64,000 bases of DNA from Azadirachta indica (Eukaryota; Streptophyta; Magnoliopsida; Sapindales; Meliaceae). The stretch is taken from assembly GCA_022749755.1 (NCBI GenBank), contig CM040445.1, positions 17,381,182-17,445,181 on the forward strand, written 5' to 3'. Under the pieces are notes generated by a model that was not told the DNA's origin, searched no databases, and saw only the letters and a list, made by a program, of their open reading frames with translations. The first letter of the stretch is position 1; every line of letters starts with the position of its first letter. Shown here in pieces: positions 47,601 to 59,172 of this stretch. Both the position numbers and the translations under genes were made by a program.

Positions 47601-48439
47601 TGAACGTAAATTAAAATTTTCTTATTATTGTATTTTATTTTTGAAGAAGAAAGTGTACATTGCTACATTTCCTAGCTTTTTTGGTTAATTGTTTTTTCTT
47701 TACATTCAGCTGGAAAATGCAAAGCAATTAATTTTTTATTTTGTGAATGCATAAGTTTTAAGATTACTTAGCACTTTATTTTTTTGCTTTTTCTTAGCCA
47801 AAATTTCACAAACCATAATTTTGTTATTCAACATTTTCTATTTTTTCGGTCTTATCAATAAGCAGATTTAAAGAAAAAAGACAAAGAAAAAAAATTCTAA
47901 TTTTTAATATAGAAGTCATTATTTTATTTTTCAGCGAGGGCATTCGTGTAATTTCACACGACTTTGGATCCCAAAACTGCATGGACTAATAGTTGCAAGC
48001 TGTTTATGCAAACTTCTAACACATATGAAACTTATTACCTCGTACATATAGAATTAGAACTAACGTGGAAACGAACTGAATATTCTTCATTTATTAGAGT
48101 ATCATAAGTGATTTGTAATTAGTAGAAATTTTAATTAACCATTTATATATCTATCCAATCAATCGTACACAGTGAGAGATTGTACGTAATATAATGCCAT
48201 TCGATTCCACACACTGATCATATATCAATAGATATATAACATTTATCGAGGAGCTGAGAAATCTCATATATATTATATATATATATATATATATAATAAA
48301 ACTCAAACCAAACAACATTTTATTCAGATCCTGAATCATATCCAAGCACGTATAAATACGTGCTGATAATTAATTAATAGAGTACTAGCGATGATTGTGT
48401 AGAAGCTTTAGTGAGCTTCTTCAGCTTCGAGCTTGATCA
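44651..48439. other. Intergenic between the two proline-rich genes
   Basis: Begins with the presumed promoter of the 44360 gene; a (TA)n run lies at 44849-44873. ORFs at 45294-45482 and 45668-45916 show no family resemblance. A two-copy duplication is listed separately. Near 47281-47545 there is text like the hAT-like MITE at 37829. No other gene supported. Confidence 0.4.
46762..47160. repeat. Tandem duplication of a 200-bp unit
   Basis: The two halves, 46762-46961 and 46962-47160, read in parallel: aagagtatatttggtattat against aaaagtatatttgatattac, then aaagttaaaaaaagtattta against aaagttaaaaaaatatttgg, and attgtgattttgaaac against atgtgattttgaaatc. The copies are diverged. Noncoding. Confidence 0.75.
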
Positions 48440-48772
48440 TCAAGGGCTACCTGCTGCAGGCGTCGGCGGTGGAGTAAAGAAGGGGAAGTAGGGAACAACG
48501 GGGTTACGAGGACGTCTTGGAAGAGGAGGCAGGTTGAGTTTTGGGATTGCAGGAAGTGGAGGAAGTGCTGTTGGTTTGGGCAGATTCGGCATGGACGGTA
48601 ATGGAGGCAGAGTGAGTGTTGGCATTGGCATTGGCATTGGAGGCAACAGCGGCATCCGAGGCAACGTCGGCAGTTGCATAAGCCGGCGCCGAGCTGCTAC
48701 GGCCACATCGACGCTGGAGAAACAGACAGCGGTGAGGAAGAGGGCTAGGATGAAGAGCCTGGAAGATGCCAT
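48440..48772 (-). CDS. Small secreted proline-rich protein
   Basis: 110 residues from the ATG at 48772-48770; the frame is open further upstream, but MASSRLF gives the signal peptide and matches the paralogue at 44360. Residues 1-27 are the secretion signal (MASSRLFILALFLTAVCFSS), followed by ARRRLMQ, then a Pro/Leu/Met repeat region (LPTLPRMPLLPPMPMPMPT, LPPLPSMPNLPKPTALPP, LPPLPRRP) and a FFTPPPTPAAGSP end. The unit spacing resembles the PxLPx repeats of PELPK-type proteins. Extracellular matrix localisation is inferred from composition. Intronless. The ORF on the opposite strand at 48534-48782 is its shadow. Confidence 0.82.
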   Translation of the reverse strand: MASSRLFILALFLTAVCFSSVDVAVAARRRLMQLPTLPRMPLLPPMPMPMPTLTLPPLPSMPNLPKPTALPPLPAIPKLNLPPLPRRPRNPVVPYFPFFTPPPTPAAGSP

Positions 48773-49428
48773 TGCTAGCTGATGCTGCTGGTATTGAATA
48801 CTTTGCATGGAAGAAAATAGGACTAGGGTTGAGTATATGTAAAGGAATTTCTCCAATATACGTGTATGCTTGGTGAATAATAAATGTACATGTGGCTTCG
48901 AAAGAAGACCTTTCATCAATTACTACTCAGTGCCTTTTGCTTCTTCTGAGCATTGACAAATTAGGAGGCTTTAAAGATATTTTTAATATGTTGTATACAT
49001 GAAATTCGACATTGATAAAACAGTTTTGGAACTAATTGTTCGGTGAGACAGCCTGAGCTCTTGATGGTCATTAAGCCACGGCATCGAAGAATAGTTATCG
49101 ATTAATTGCAGGAAAATACTAGCTAAAACATTTCAAATAGTTGGTTGGGCAATTTACTGAAGAGAAATTATACATATGCATGCGCAATTATATAAACGTA
49201 TGAACATTATCTCTGCAAATTTTAGATTAAAATATAATTTATTTAACATATATTTTTGTTAAGAAAATGAAAAAAAAAAAAAAAAAAAAGATGAAAAGGC
49301 AAAAATTCAAAAGTATAGTTAAGAAGGGCAGCTAATGCAAATACTCAAGAGGACGGTGGTAGCTGTTGACTGTGGGAAGTGACATTGATGGTACCGGCAG
49401 TGATTAATTTATGGTATATATATATATA
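48773..49428. other. Upstream region of the 48440 gene
   Basis: Contains the presumed 5' untranslated and promoter sequence of the minus-strand proline-rich gene. I could not choose a TATA box with confidence. An A-run lies at 49269-49289. Confidence 0.4.
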
Positions 49429-49648
49429 ATAACTCCTTATTTTACACAAAATTTTACATCAATTGTACGTCATTATTTATAAACACATTTAACGATTTAG
49501 ATTGTATCTGACTATATAATTAATATGTAATTAATACATTCATAATTAATACATATATCAGATGCAATCTCAATTGTTAAATGTGTCGATATCTAACGGT
49601 ATACAATTAATATAAGATTTTATGTAAAATAAAGGAATTGCTGATCTT
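49429..49648. mobile_element. TA-flanked MITE (second copy)
   Basis: Same structure as the MITE at 29298: the left end ataactccttattttacaca and the inverted right end agatcagcaattcctttatt pair, the interior has atacatatatcagatgcaat text as in the first copy, and it sits between (TA)n runs. About 220 bases. Confidence 0.75.
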
Positions 49649-49969
49649 ATATATATATATATATATATATAAAAAGACCATCACGTGGGTGGGAAATGGC
49701 GGCAAAATTTTTCCTTTTCCGTTTCTTTTTTATATTTCATTTTTAATTTTTTTCTCTTTATTATTTTATAATAATATTTCAAGTATTGTTTAGTATTATT
49801 AACTGCTACTTAACTTTTTAAAAAAATGAAATTTTGTTTAATGAACTTGATATAAGTGAAGAAAACAAACATGTTGCTCAAATTTATATATTTAAAACCA
49901 TTCAAATTTCTTGGAAAAAATACTCGTACATAGTTCATTAATATGTTCATTAATATGTTAAGTTTAAAG

Positions 49970-51150
49970 AATTTTATAGAGATAATTTTATTTTGGTTCT
50001 CAATGTTTCAAGAAATATTACTTTTAGTTAATATATTTTATATGTTAGATAAAAATGTTCCTACTATTATTGAAAATCATCATTTCCATTTAAATTATTT
50101 AGGGCAATATTATTAAGGTCCTTGGCCAACTTTGAGCTATATATTAGTGAGGTAGGATAATTTCAGTTTACCCTAACTAATATTAATAGTCCTTAATCCA
50201 AATCTTAAATTTATGAAAGTTATCATTCTTCCCCATATGTTAACTTTCATCTTTGACAACTAAAAAGATGAAATTGTAATTTATAAATTTAAATTAATAA
50301 AAAATTAGGTTTTTAATTTTTTCGTCTTCCTTATTTTCATCCTCTATTTCTTTTTCTTTTTCTTCTTCTTCTTCTTCTTTTTCCCTCGTCTCTTTCTCTT
50401 CTCATTTTTTTTTCTGATCTACAAGAGATTGAAATTGCCACGGCCATGAAATGTTGCTTGGGGCTAGTTTTAGTTTTGAAGCTTTTTTAGAGAAGATTTT
50501 TTTATTTTGGAGTTTTTTCCTTTTTTTTTTTTTTTGTAAGTTTTAATCAATTTATTCCATTGCTAAGATTATGAAATTCATTTTGTTTTATAAGATTATG
50601 AAATTGGTTTGATTTGAATAAGTTGGTTTCACTATTTATCACATTCTTTTATATTTAAATTAGAAAAGTCAAATAACTAATTTCATTTTTTTTTAATCTC
50701 ATTGCAATCTTTTCTGATCAAAAAAATGAGGAGAGAAGAAGAAGAAGAAGAAGAAGAAGTAGAGAAAGATGAGATGAAGAAGAAAAAAAATAAAGAATTA
50801 TTTTTTGTTAATTAAGTTTATAAAAATTATAATTTTGCCTTTTCAATTATTAAAAATAAGGATGAAAGTTAACATGTGGGTGATGTGATAATTTTATAAA
50901 TTTTAGGATTAAAATAAAATTTATTAATATTATGTGGGATAAATTAAAAATTATCTCATGTCATTGATGACTGAAATTGACAAAAGTTTCTTCAAGGGAC
51001 CTAAATAATATTGATTAATTGAAACAATTTGAAACTAAGCGATAATTTTTAATAATGTCAGGGACAATTTTATGTAATATATGAAATATACTAACCAAAA
51101 AAAAAATTTTAAAACATTAAAGACAAAATGAAATTATTTTGAATTTTATC
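49970..51150. mobile_element. Long-TIR / foldback element
   Basis: About 300 bases on the left are inversely repeated on the right. Pairs include ttattttggttctcaatgtt against (inverted right) tcattttgtctttaatgttt, aaggtccttggccaac against aggtcccttgaagaaac, and catatgttaactttcatctt against catgttaactttcatcctta. Near the centre a (TTC)n-rich run at 50349-50400 faces a (GAA)n run at 50732-50760. No ORF of interest. Probably a non-autonomous Mutator-like or foldback element; the target duplication was not resolved. Confidence 0.6.
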
Positions 51151-51453
51151 CAATGAAGAGAAACTATATTTCATTGAATAATTGCATAAAGCATATTATA
51201 AATCTCATTTTATGAAAAATAATCGAGGATTAAAAAGAAATATTTGACTGTATATGATAAAATATAATTTTTTATTTATATTAAATTCTTGCCATATGAT
51301 TCGGCCAATATATTCTGGGACGATTGTTTTCAATATATCTTAGCTTTGATTATTATGTTTGTAACTTAATTCTTAATGGATTTTATGTGCCAAAAACTTG
51401 AATATATAAAATAAAAATATAAACATGCTAGGCATCTAGTCTTAATGGATAAC

Positions 51454-52353
51454 TGTTAGAGCCTCAAATCTTGTGATGCGCAACATACTTGATGATGGTC
51501 TTGCATCAAGTTGACAAGTTGTGGGATTTACATAAGATTGTGTGACAGGTTTCAGCAAATTGAAATAAGGGTATAAGGTTACGTTGCAGAGAGTGACACT
51601 GAACACTCTGAGAAAGATTAGTGCTCTAGGAATGCTATAAGGATAGCTAAAATCATTGATACGCACCCATCTGACCAGGAACATGGCTGTGAGCAGGAAT
51701 AGTACAAGTAATAACAAGGCAGTAGTTGGGTTGTACAATAGGTGTCAATAATAAACTATGCGAGTGAATACGGATGGGGGCTATAAGCTACAAGACTCAA
51801 GGCAGTAACGGGGGTATTTGGTAAGGCCTTAAATAGGGTACACTCGTTGGGATTGAGGCAAGGAAGACTTAAACTTGATGAAGTGTTAGGTAAGAACCAA
51901 GTCAAGATGACTTGGTTGGGCAGTTCCTTAGCTTAAGGAAAGTGGCACGCAAAGTGGCCTTAAGACTAATTCATTTGACTAGGGAAAATGTATGATGACA
52001 GCATGTATGTGAGACATGTGGCCTTAGCAATTGGGGGTGTTGGTTGCCTTTACATGTATATATATAGGGTAGTGAGAGTGTTAAAGATCATCAAGTTAAG
52101 TTGAGTGAATCTTTAGCACAGTAAATTGGGTGTTGGTTGCCTTTACATGTACATTTGTAGTCTTTTCTTAAGAAAAATAGAAAAATTAAACAAAGTTTTT
52201 TCTTCGTAAATTTGTGGAAAGCGAATTGTGTTTTCTTTTAAAGTGTAGAAAGTTTCGAGAGTTAAATCTTTATTGTTGAAGTGTGAAATTGTTGGCCGAA
52301 GTCATTTGGCACAAGTGCAATGTTACTGCATTAATAAAAAGTTTTTTGTGACA
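51454..52353 (+). repeat. 5' LTR of the chromovirus
   Basis: 900 bases from TGTTAGAGCC to ...ttgtgaca, aligned along its length with the 3' LTR. The minus-strand ORF at 51442-51738 lies in it and has a counterpart in the 3' LTR, but this is only because the LTRs are copies. Confidence 0.9.
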
Positions 52354-52355
52354 AT

Positions 52356-52370
52356 TGTTATCAAAGCCCG
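52356..52370 (+). other. Primer-binding site
   Basis: TGTTATCAAAGCCCG, two bases after the LTR, is a lightly mutated form of TGGTATCAGAGC, the initiator-Met tRNA complementary site used by many plant LTR elements. Confidence 0.75.
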
Positions 52371-52419
52371 GTTAGGCTCATTCATTCTATTTTTTACATT
52401 TCTTATTTTCTGCGCAAAT

Positions 52420-53530
52420 ATGTCGAGAGAGACATTGAAGGAAAGAGTGGGGCAGATGGAAAAAATTGTCGATTCCTTAGCACCTCGTATGAGTCTATTG
52501 ACAATACAATCAGAGCTCAACACTTCCAAAATTGCTAGCCTTCAGCAGGAGTTGAACGATTTTACCAATTTATTCGCGGAGAAGCTAAATGCATCCATAT
52601 AGAATGTGGGATCTTTGGCATGAGCGTTAAAAGCATGTATCAATGATCTCGAAAGAGAGGTCAAGTTATTAAAGCGAGCATTAAGTAACACTCCGACATA
52701 GATAGAGTTGGGTTCTTTGAAGATCAAAGTGTTAGAACTTAAAGGTTTCAGCAGCTTACGCAAGGCAAAAGAATTAGAGAACTTTATTTGGGACATGGAA
52801 TAGTACTTTAAAGCGACTCAGATACTTGAAACGGAGCAAGTTACCATCACAAGCATGTATTTAGAAGGAGATGCGAAGTTGTGGTGGTGCACTCAACTCT
52901 AAGAGGATGCAAAAGTGCAGTGCGCTATTGTTCATACATGGGATTCACTGAAACGAGAGCTGAAGGCTCAGTTCTTACCTTGCCATACAGGGTAGCTTGC
53001 AAGGGCAAGTTTAAAGAGATTCAAGCACACGGGTTCTGTGTGTGAGTATGTGAAGGCGTTTAATTCGTTAATGCTTAACATCAAAAAGATGTCAGATGAA
53101 GACAAGCTCTTCAATTTCATTTTTGAATTACAGCTGTGGGCACAAATGAAGCTACAAAGGTAAGTGGTGAGAGACTTGCTTACTATAATAACAATGGCAG
53201 ATAGCTTGGTGGACTATAAGTTTGGAATCACAATTGAACAAAAGATAAATGAGGGCAAAAAGAAGAAAGCTGGTTCTTTGAAGAATGATGGCTGAAAGAA
53301 ATAAAGAGAATCTAGTTGATCAAAGCCACCAAACCAAGAAAAGAAGGGCTTGGCATGCTTCATTTGTGATGGTCCACATAAGGCAAAAAAATGCCCAAAG
53401 TGCAGCAAGCTACATGCAATGGTTGTTGAAGAAGAAAATCCAAAAGCTGAAGAAAATCCAAAAATGCCCAAAGTGCATTCTGAATAAGCTTTTACAGCAA
53501 GAGTGTTGTAACGTGTTGTAAATTAACGAA
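52420..53530 (+). pseudogene. gag remnant of the chromovirus
   Basis: Starts at the ATG at 52420 (MSRETLKERVGQMEKIVDSL), a coiled-coil-like part open to 52602. Then, through stops, it reads ELENFIWDMEQYFKATQILE, TSMYLEGDAKLWWCTQL, WDSLKRELKAQFLP, FKHTGSVCEYVKAFNSLMLN and MSDEDKLFNF, the standard plant gypsy gag core. A zinc knuckle GLACFICDGPHKAKKCPKC lies near 53348-53404. Confidence 0.85.
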
Positions 53531-53540
53531 AGTTATCATC

Positions 53541-54936
53541 TTATGTACATAAAAGTGCATGTAAATGGCATCGACATTCGGGTAATAATAGACACTGGCA
53601 CGACAAACAACTTCTTGGCAACGCAGGAGGTGCACGCTTGGGATTGAATGTTAAGGGAGTGTCATGCACTGTGCGGGCTATAAATTCATTGGATATTGTT
53701 GTCTGAGGAGTAGCTATAAGCTCTTTGAGAGTTGGGAATTTAAAAGACAAGGTACATTTCTCAGTTTTACCTTTCAAAAATTTTGATTTAATTTTGAGGA
53801 TCAAATTTTTTGTAGGCGTTATGGCATATGTGATGCCACAAATGCGGAGTTTGTTAATTACGAGAAAAACTCTATAGCTCGTATCTTGTGAGTTTTTAGA
53901 GAATGACAAATCAGAGCCATAATTGTAATTTGCCATTCAGTTTAACAAGGGGCTTAAGAAGCAGGATGTCATACATTGCAATGCTTGCAAAGATCAAGCC
54001 AGACCAGATCGTAGAGGTACTTGATGAGTATGCTGAAATGTTATATAAGTTTGTAGATATCATGCCACTCAAACTCCCTAAAGAGTTGCCCCCTAGGCGT
54101 GTTATTGATCACTACATTTAGTTAGAACTTGTCGAGAGACTACATGTACAGGCTCTTTATTGAATATTGCGATCCAAGTTCGGAATTGCGGAGACAACTT
54201 AACGAGTTACTGGATGTGGGATACATTTAACCCTTAAAGGCTCTTTATTGTGCTCTGGTTTTATTTCAGAAGAAGAAAGATGGGTCACTGCAAATGTGCG
54301 TAGATTGCCGTGCACTTAACAAGGTTAAGGTAAAGAACCAATGGCCCATCCTTATTGTTCGTGATTTGTTCGATCGGTTGCACAGCGCTTGCTATTTTAT
54401 GAAAATTGATTTGAGGGCGGGCTATTGGCAAGTGAGGATCATTGAAAGCGACGAAGTGAAGACAACATGTATGATAAGGTACGGTTTGTATGAATTTTTT
54501 ATAATACCATTTGGATATACCAATGCACTTGCTACTTTCTGCAATCTCATAAATAACGTTTTCTACGAGTTTTTGGACAAGTTTGTAGTTGTCTATTTAG
54601 ATAGCATTGTGGTGTATAGTAAGAGTTTCAGAGATCATCTCGAACACTTAAGGCATGCGGTCACGAAGCTGTAAGAACATAAGCTATATATCAAGAAAGA
54701 AAAATGTGAATTTTGTAGGTGAGAAATGCTATTTCTCAGCCATTGGTTGAGCTACGGCAGTATTTGCATGGATAGAAGGAAAGTCAAGGCCATTTTTGAC
54801 TGGACCGAACCCAAAAAGGTACCCGAACTTTGATCTTTTCTTGCTTTAGCTAACTATTATAGAAAATTCATTAAGGACTACTCCAAAAGAGTTAGCGCAC
54901 TCACTGATTTGTTGTGAAAAGATCGAAAGTGGGAAT
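53541..54936 (+). pseudogene. Protease and reverse transcriptase remnant of the chromovirus
   Basis: Protease: VIIDTGTTNNFLATQE with the catalytic Asp codon at 53591-53593, intact DTG. Reverse transcriptase: MCVDCRALNKVKVKNQWPI, FDRLHSACYFMKIDLRAGYW, YGLYEFFIIPFGYTNA and VVVYLDSIVVYSKSF. The catalytic YLDD reads YLDS (Ser codon 54603-54605). The thumb and start of the connection follow (CEFC, FDWTEPKKVPEL, ALANYYRKFIKDYSKR) up to KDRKWE at about 54936, where the insertion begins. The open part is 54294-54674; stops lie on both sides. Confidence 0.85.
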
Positions 54937-56351
54937 TGCTACAACTTCAAGGTTGTAACTCTCACGTATAGGTTGTTTCAAATAATAAAGTTCGAAAGTT
55001 TGAGTGTCTGTCCACAGGGAATACGTTATATTAAGTCCACAAGTCCAAAGGTTTAAATATTAAAAGTCCAAATATTCAAATATTATAAGAAATGGAATGA
55101 ATTTGCTTATTGTCAAATTTAAATTCAATATTATTGTATATTAGGGCATTAGGGATCCATTTTAATGATTTGTATAGAATTTATTCTTGATCTTTTTTTT
55201 TTAAAGAAAAAAACATAATTAAGAATCAAAAGAAGTGATCTTAATTGGATGATGAAAAAAAATACATTTAAGCACAAATAAATCAAAAGACTTACCTTTT
55301 AGTTGATGGTGAAAAACTATAAGTTGCCTTACTCTTAATATGTAGAAAACATCCAAGCATTCAATGTATCTTTTGTTAACAATGAATCAAGGTTTCTAAC
55401 AATTCAAAATCACTTGCAAAATATAGTACTCAATCAATAAAAAGATTGACAATAAAGAAGAAAACAAAGGATCAAAGAACAAAACTATAAAATCATTAAA
55501 AGTTTACCCTTAGCTCTAATTACGAAATTAGAAATACATTATTTAATTGAAGTTCCAATTACAAAAAGAAAACAGAAATGGTAAAAATTCTCTCTCTCCT
55601 TACTTCCACATCTTCTTTTATATAGATAAAATAAAAGATATTTTACATGTGTAAATATAATTTTGTTAATTTGTAATTAATCATGCTCTACCAACTTCCA
55701 ATATATTTTTTACTATGAAAACCACCGTAGTTCATAAAATAATTTTCTTCAAAGTTGTAGGTGGACGACTCATCTTTCTAATGGTCCATATCTCACCTTT
55801 ATTGCTATTTTAGACCATGAGTTGTGTTGAAAATAGGCAGAGATATTCAAGTCGTATTTCTCCACCACCCTTCTAGAATGATAGCTCTTTTTCGTAACTG
55901 ACCAGTTGAAATTTGAGAAAGTGCAAAACATAAAAGATTTAGATTCCTTTCTTAGATTTCTAGATCACCCAATCATATAATTTTTTGTTACGTATTTAGG
56001 GGGATATGGCCCAAATACAAAAGCATGTTGGATTAGTTCAAAGATGCGCTTGAGTTCTGTTGAAGCCCAATTTCGTCCCATTAATTACTCGAAAGTGGTC
56101 CAACCTTTGTCTTACAAAGTTGTGAAATGATGAGTTTATATTTGTCCAGCCCAAGAATCGTATCAATTGATGATTTAGATTGAAAGATATGCTCATTATA
56201 CAAAACCTGCGCAAAACTAACTATTTAGTCCAATTCATGTTTTACAATTCAATATAAAGGAATATGCTTCATTATTGGGGAATAGAAGGACATTATTAAG
56301 TGTAAATTATAATATTTCTCTTGATAAATCTACACTTTTAAACATTCATCA
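54937..56351. mobile_element. Nested insertion of unknown class in the chromovirus pol
   Basis: The protein text KDRKWE...WTVAC.WAFDDIK is continuous in related elements but is separated here by about 1.4 kb of AT-rich sequence without coding potential. The insert starts ttgctacaacttcaaggttg and ends about attcatcaa; GAA occurs at both junctions, so a 3-bp duplication is possible but not proven. It contains gtgtctgtccacagggaata near 55003. The class is not recognised. Confidence 0.6.
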
Positions 56352-58278
56352 AGAATGGACCGTGGCATGCTAATGGGCATTTGATGACATCAAAAGTGCA
56401 GTAGCTTTTGAGCTCGTGCTCAAGTTACCATATTTCAGTAAACCTTTTGAGGTCTATACGGATGCATTGGACAAGGCAATTAGTGGAGTGCTAGTGTAAG
56501 GAGGGCACCTGATTGCTTTCAAAAGTTGAAAGTTGAAGGATGTTGAGTAGCTGTATTCGACCTACGAAAAAGAGATGACAGCAGTAATGTATTGCTAAGC
56601 AACATGGCGGCATTACCTCTTTGGGACGCTCTTTACGGTAGTAATAGATAATGTGGCGAATATATACTTTTGGTTACAGAAGAAATTGTCCCTGAAACAA
56701 GCAAGATGATAGGAATTTCTGTGTTGCATTTGACTTCAAATAGGTATATAAGCCAAGGAGACAAAATATAGTGCGTATGCTCTTAGTTAAAAAGAGTTAA
56801 AGGCTATGTTGCGGCCCTAACTTTTTTGGTTTCAAACTTCATTGACAAGGTGCGGTAGCATGTCGATGGTGACGCTACATACTGTCGACTTTACAACGAG
56901 ATTATGGAAGGGCTCGTGTAGAGATATTGGCTAAAGATGGATTGATCTACGCCCACAGAAAAGGCTTTATATTCTGAGTGGTAGGGAACTTAGACGCACA
57001 TTATTACAAGAGACATACACACATTATTACGTAGAAGAAGGCTTTATATTCTGACCCTTAGTGGGTCAAGCATCCAAGGTTGAGTGGATGATAGCACTCT
57101 TGGAGCATTCTTATTGTTAGCCAAAAATGGAAGAAGACATACGCTTATATGTCAAAACTCGTCTCATGTGCCAACAAAACAAATTGGAGAAGTAAAGACT
57201 AGCAGGCTTATTGCAACCATTACTGAATTCGGAAAGACCGTGGCAATCAATCTCGATGGATTTCATCTCAGGCATGGCAAATACAAATTGGTAGAAATCA
57301 TTGTTGGTGATAATGGACCACTTCACTAAATATGCGATATTCATACTCGTACCTCACTCATGCTTAATGGATATGGCAACATAATTATTCTAAAGCATGT
57401 GGTAAAATATTTTGGGATTCTAGTAGACATTGTAAACATAAATATGCTTGCTTCATGGGTCGATTTTGGATGGCACTCTTCAAATTGATAGGGACTGAGT
57501 TAAAGTTTTTGACGGTTAATCATTCTCAAACCCATGGGCAGACAAAGAGGGTGAATACACTATTTGAGGAGTACTTGTAATATTACGTAACAGCCAACTA
57601 GAAAAATTGGGTGGATTTACTCAATGTAACCCAATTTTGCTACAATATGCATCGTTCCTTAGCAATGAGAATAAGTCTAGTAGAGTTAGTCTTAGGGCAG
57701 TAGCCACTTACTCCATACGAGGTGGCAAAACAAGCTACTAGAGTGAAGTGCCCAGCAGCGCATAGGTTTATACGAGACAAGTAAGAGTTGTTGGCGCAAG
57801 CATCAGATAGCTTGGACAAAGCATCTCGATGAATGAAGAAGTATATGGATTTTGGAAGAAGACCGTTAGAGTTTGACGTGGGTGACAAGATGTTACTCAA
57901 GCTTACACCCCAAATTTGGAAGAAAATTAGTAGTAAAAGCTGTATATCGATGACTACTGCCGAAATATGATTGATCTTTTGAGGTTACGAAAAGAGTTGG
58001 GAGAGTAGTATACCAATTGAAGTTATCCGAACGGTTGAAGGTTCATCCCACATTTCATATAAGCTTTCTCAAGCCTTTCTATTAAAACTTGATTAATGGT
58101 GGGTGCCATTAAGCCAAAAGAGCTCTTCCTATAATTTGGAAGCAATTTGGTTCAATGGAAGAACAACAGCGAAGCAGATACTAGTTGGGAACGAGATGTC
58201 ACTTTGTGACAATTCGAGAAAGAGGTTAAGGCGTACTTAGACACCCTTTCGAGTCGGGCTCTTCTAGTAAAGGTGGTT
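56352..58278 (+). pseudogene. RNase H, integrase and chromodomain remnant of the chromovirus
   Basis: RNase H: KLPYFSKPFEVYTDALDKAI, YSTYEKEMTAV, WRHYLFGTLFTVVIDN. Integrase: zinc-binding VKTRLMCQQNK (about 57150-57185), then in shifting frames AGLLQPL, ERPWQSISMDFISGM, DRDARFMG-like text, NHSQTHGQTKRVN and CYNMHRSLAMRISLVELV. Then LEFDVGDKMLLKLTP and SERLKVHPTFHISFLKPF. The end, near 58152-58260, reads in one frame SEADTSWERDVTL followed by QFEKEVKAYLDTLSSRA, a chromodomain end. Multiple stops and shifts. Confidence 0.85.
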
Positions 58279-59167
58279 TGTTAGAGCTTTAAATTTTGTG
58301 GCGTGCAACATACTCGATGATGGCCTTACATCAAGTTGATAGGTTGTGGGATTTACACAAGGCTGCGTGACAGGTCTCGGTAAATTGAGATAAGAGAATG
58401 AGGCTATGTTGTGGAGAGTGACGTTAAATACTTCGAGAAAGATTAGTGTTTTGGGAATGCTATGAAGATAGCCAGAATTATTAATACACACCTATCTGAC
58501 CGAGAACATGGCTGTGAGCGGGAATGGTATAGGCAACAATAAGGAAGTAGTTGGGCTTTGCAATAAGTGTCAATAATGAACTATACGGGTAAATACGGAT
58601 ACAAGTCGTGAGCTAGAAGACTCAAAGCAGTAGCGAAGGTATTCGATAGCCCTAAATAGAGTACACTTGTTGGGATTAAGGCAAGAAAGACTTGGTTTAA
58701 ATGAGGTGTTAGGCAAGGATCAAATCAAGATGACTTGGCTGGGCAGTTCCTTGGCATAAGGGAAGTGGCACACAAAGTGGCCTTAAGACTATTTCATTTT
58801 TTCATTTAATTAGGGAAATTGCATGATGGCAACATGTGTGTGAGACATGTAGTCCTAGTAACTAGGGGTGTTGGTTACTTTTATATGTATATATATATAT
58901 AAGGTAGTGAGAGTGCTAGAGATCATCAAGTGAGTTGAGTGAATCTTTAGCAATGCAAGCCTTGTGCATTTGGAGCCTTTTCTTAAAAGAAATATAAAAG
59001 TTGAAGAGAGTTTTCCCTTTGTAAATTTGTGCAAGCTAATTGTATTTTTTTTAAGAGTGCAGAAAGTTTCAAGAGTTAAACCTTTATTATGGAAGTGTGA
59101 AATTGCTAACTGAAGTAATTTGGCACAAGCGTAAGGTTGTCGTATTAAGAAAAAGTCTTCTGTGATA
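58279..59167 (+). repeat. 3' LTR of the chromovirus
   Basis: 889 bases starting TGTTAGAGC, ending ...ctgtgata; the terminal CA has become TA. It is followed by ATAAT. Confidence 0.9.
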
Positions 59168-59172
59168 ATAAT

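Larger units (their letters stand above)
51454..59167 (+). mobile_element. Ty3/gypsy chromovirus LTR retrotransposon, decayed
   Basis: LTRs at 51454-52353 and 58279-59167 (900 and 889 bases) start TGTTAGAGC; the flanks carry ATAAC (51449-51453) and ATAAT (59168-59172), a 4-of-5 target duplication. A tRNA-Met type primer site follows the 5' LTR. The order is gag, protease, RT, RNase H, integrase, chromodomain, all on the plus strand, which defines a chromovirus. A 1.4-kb foreign insertion splits pol between RT and RNase H. Stops occur in nearly every domain, so the copy is inactive. Confidence 0.92.

Noticed and set aside
53214..53936. Minus-strand ORFs in the chromovirus
   Set aside because: They are complements of gag and protease remnants on the plus strand and resemble no protein.
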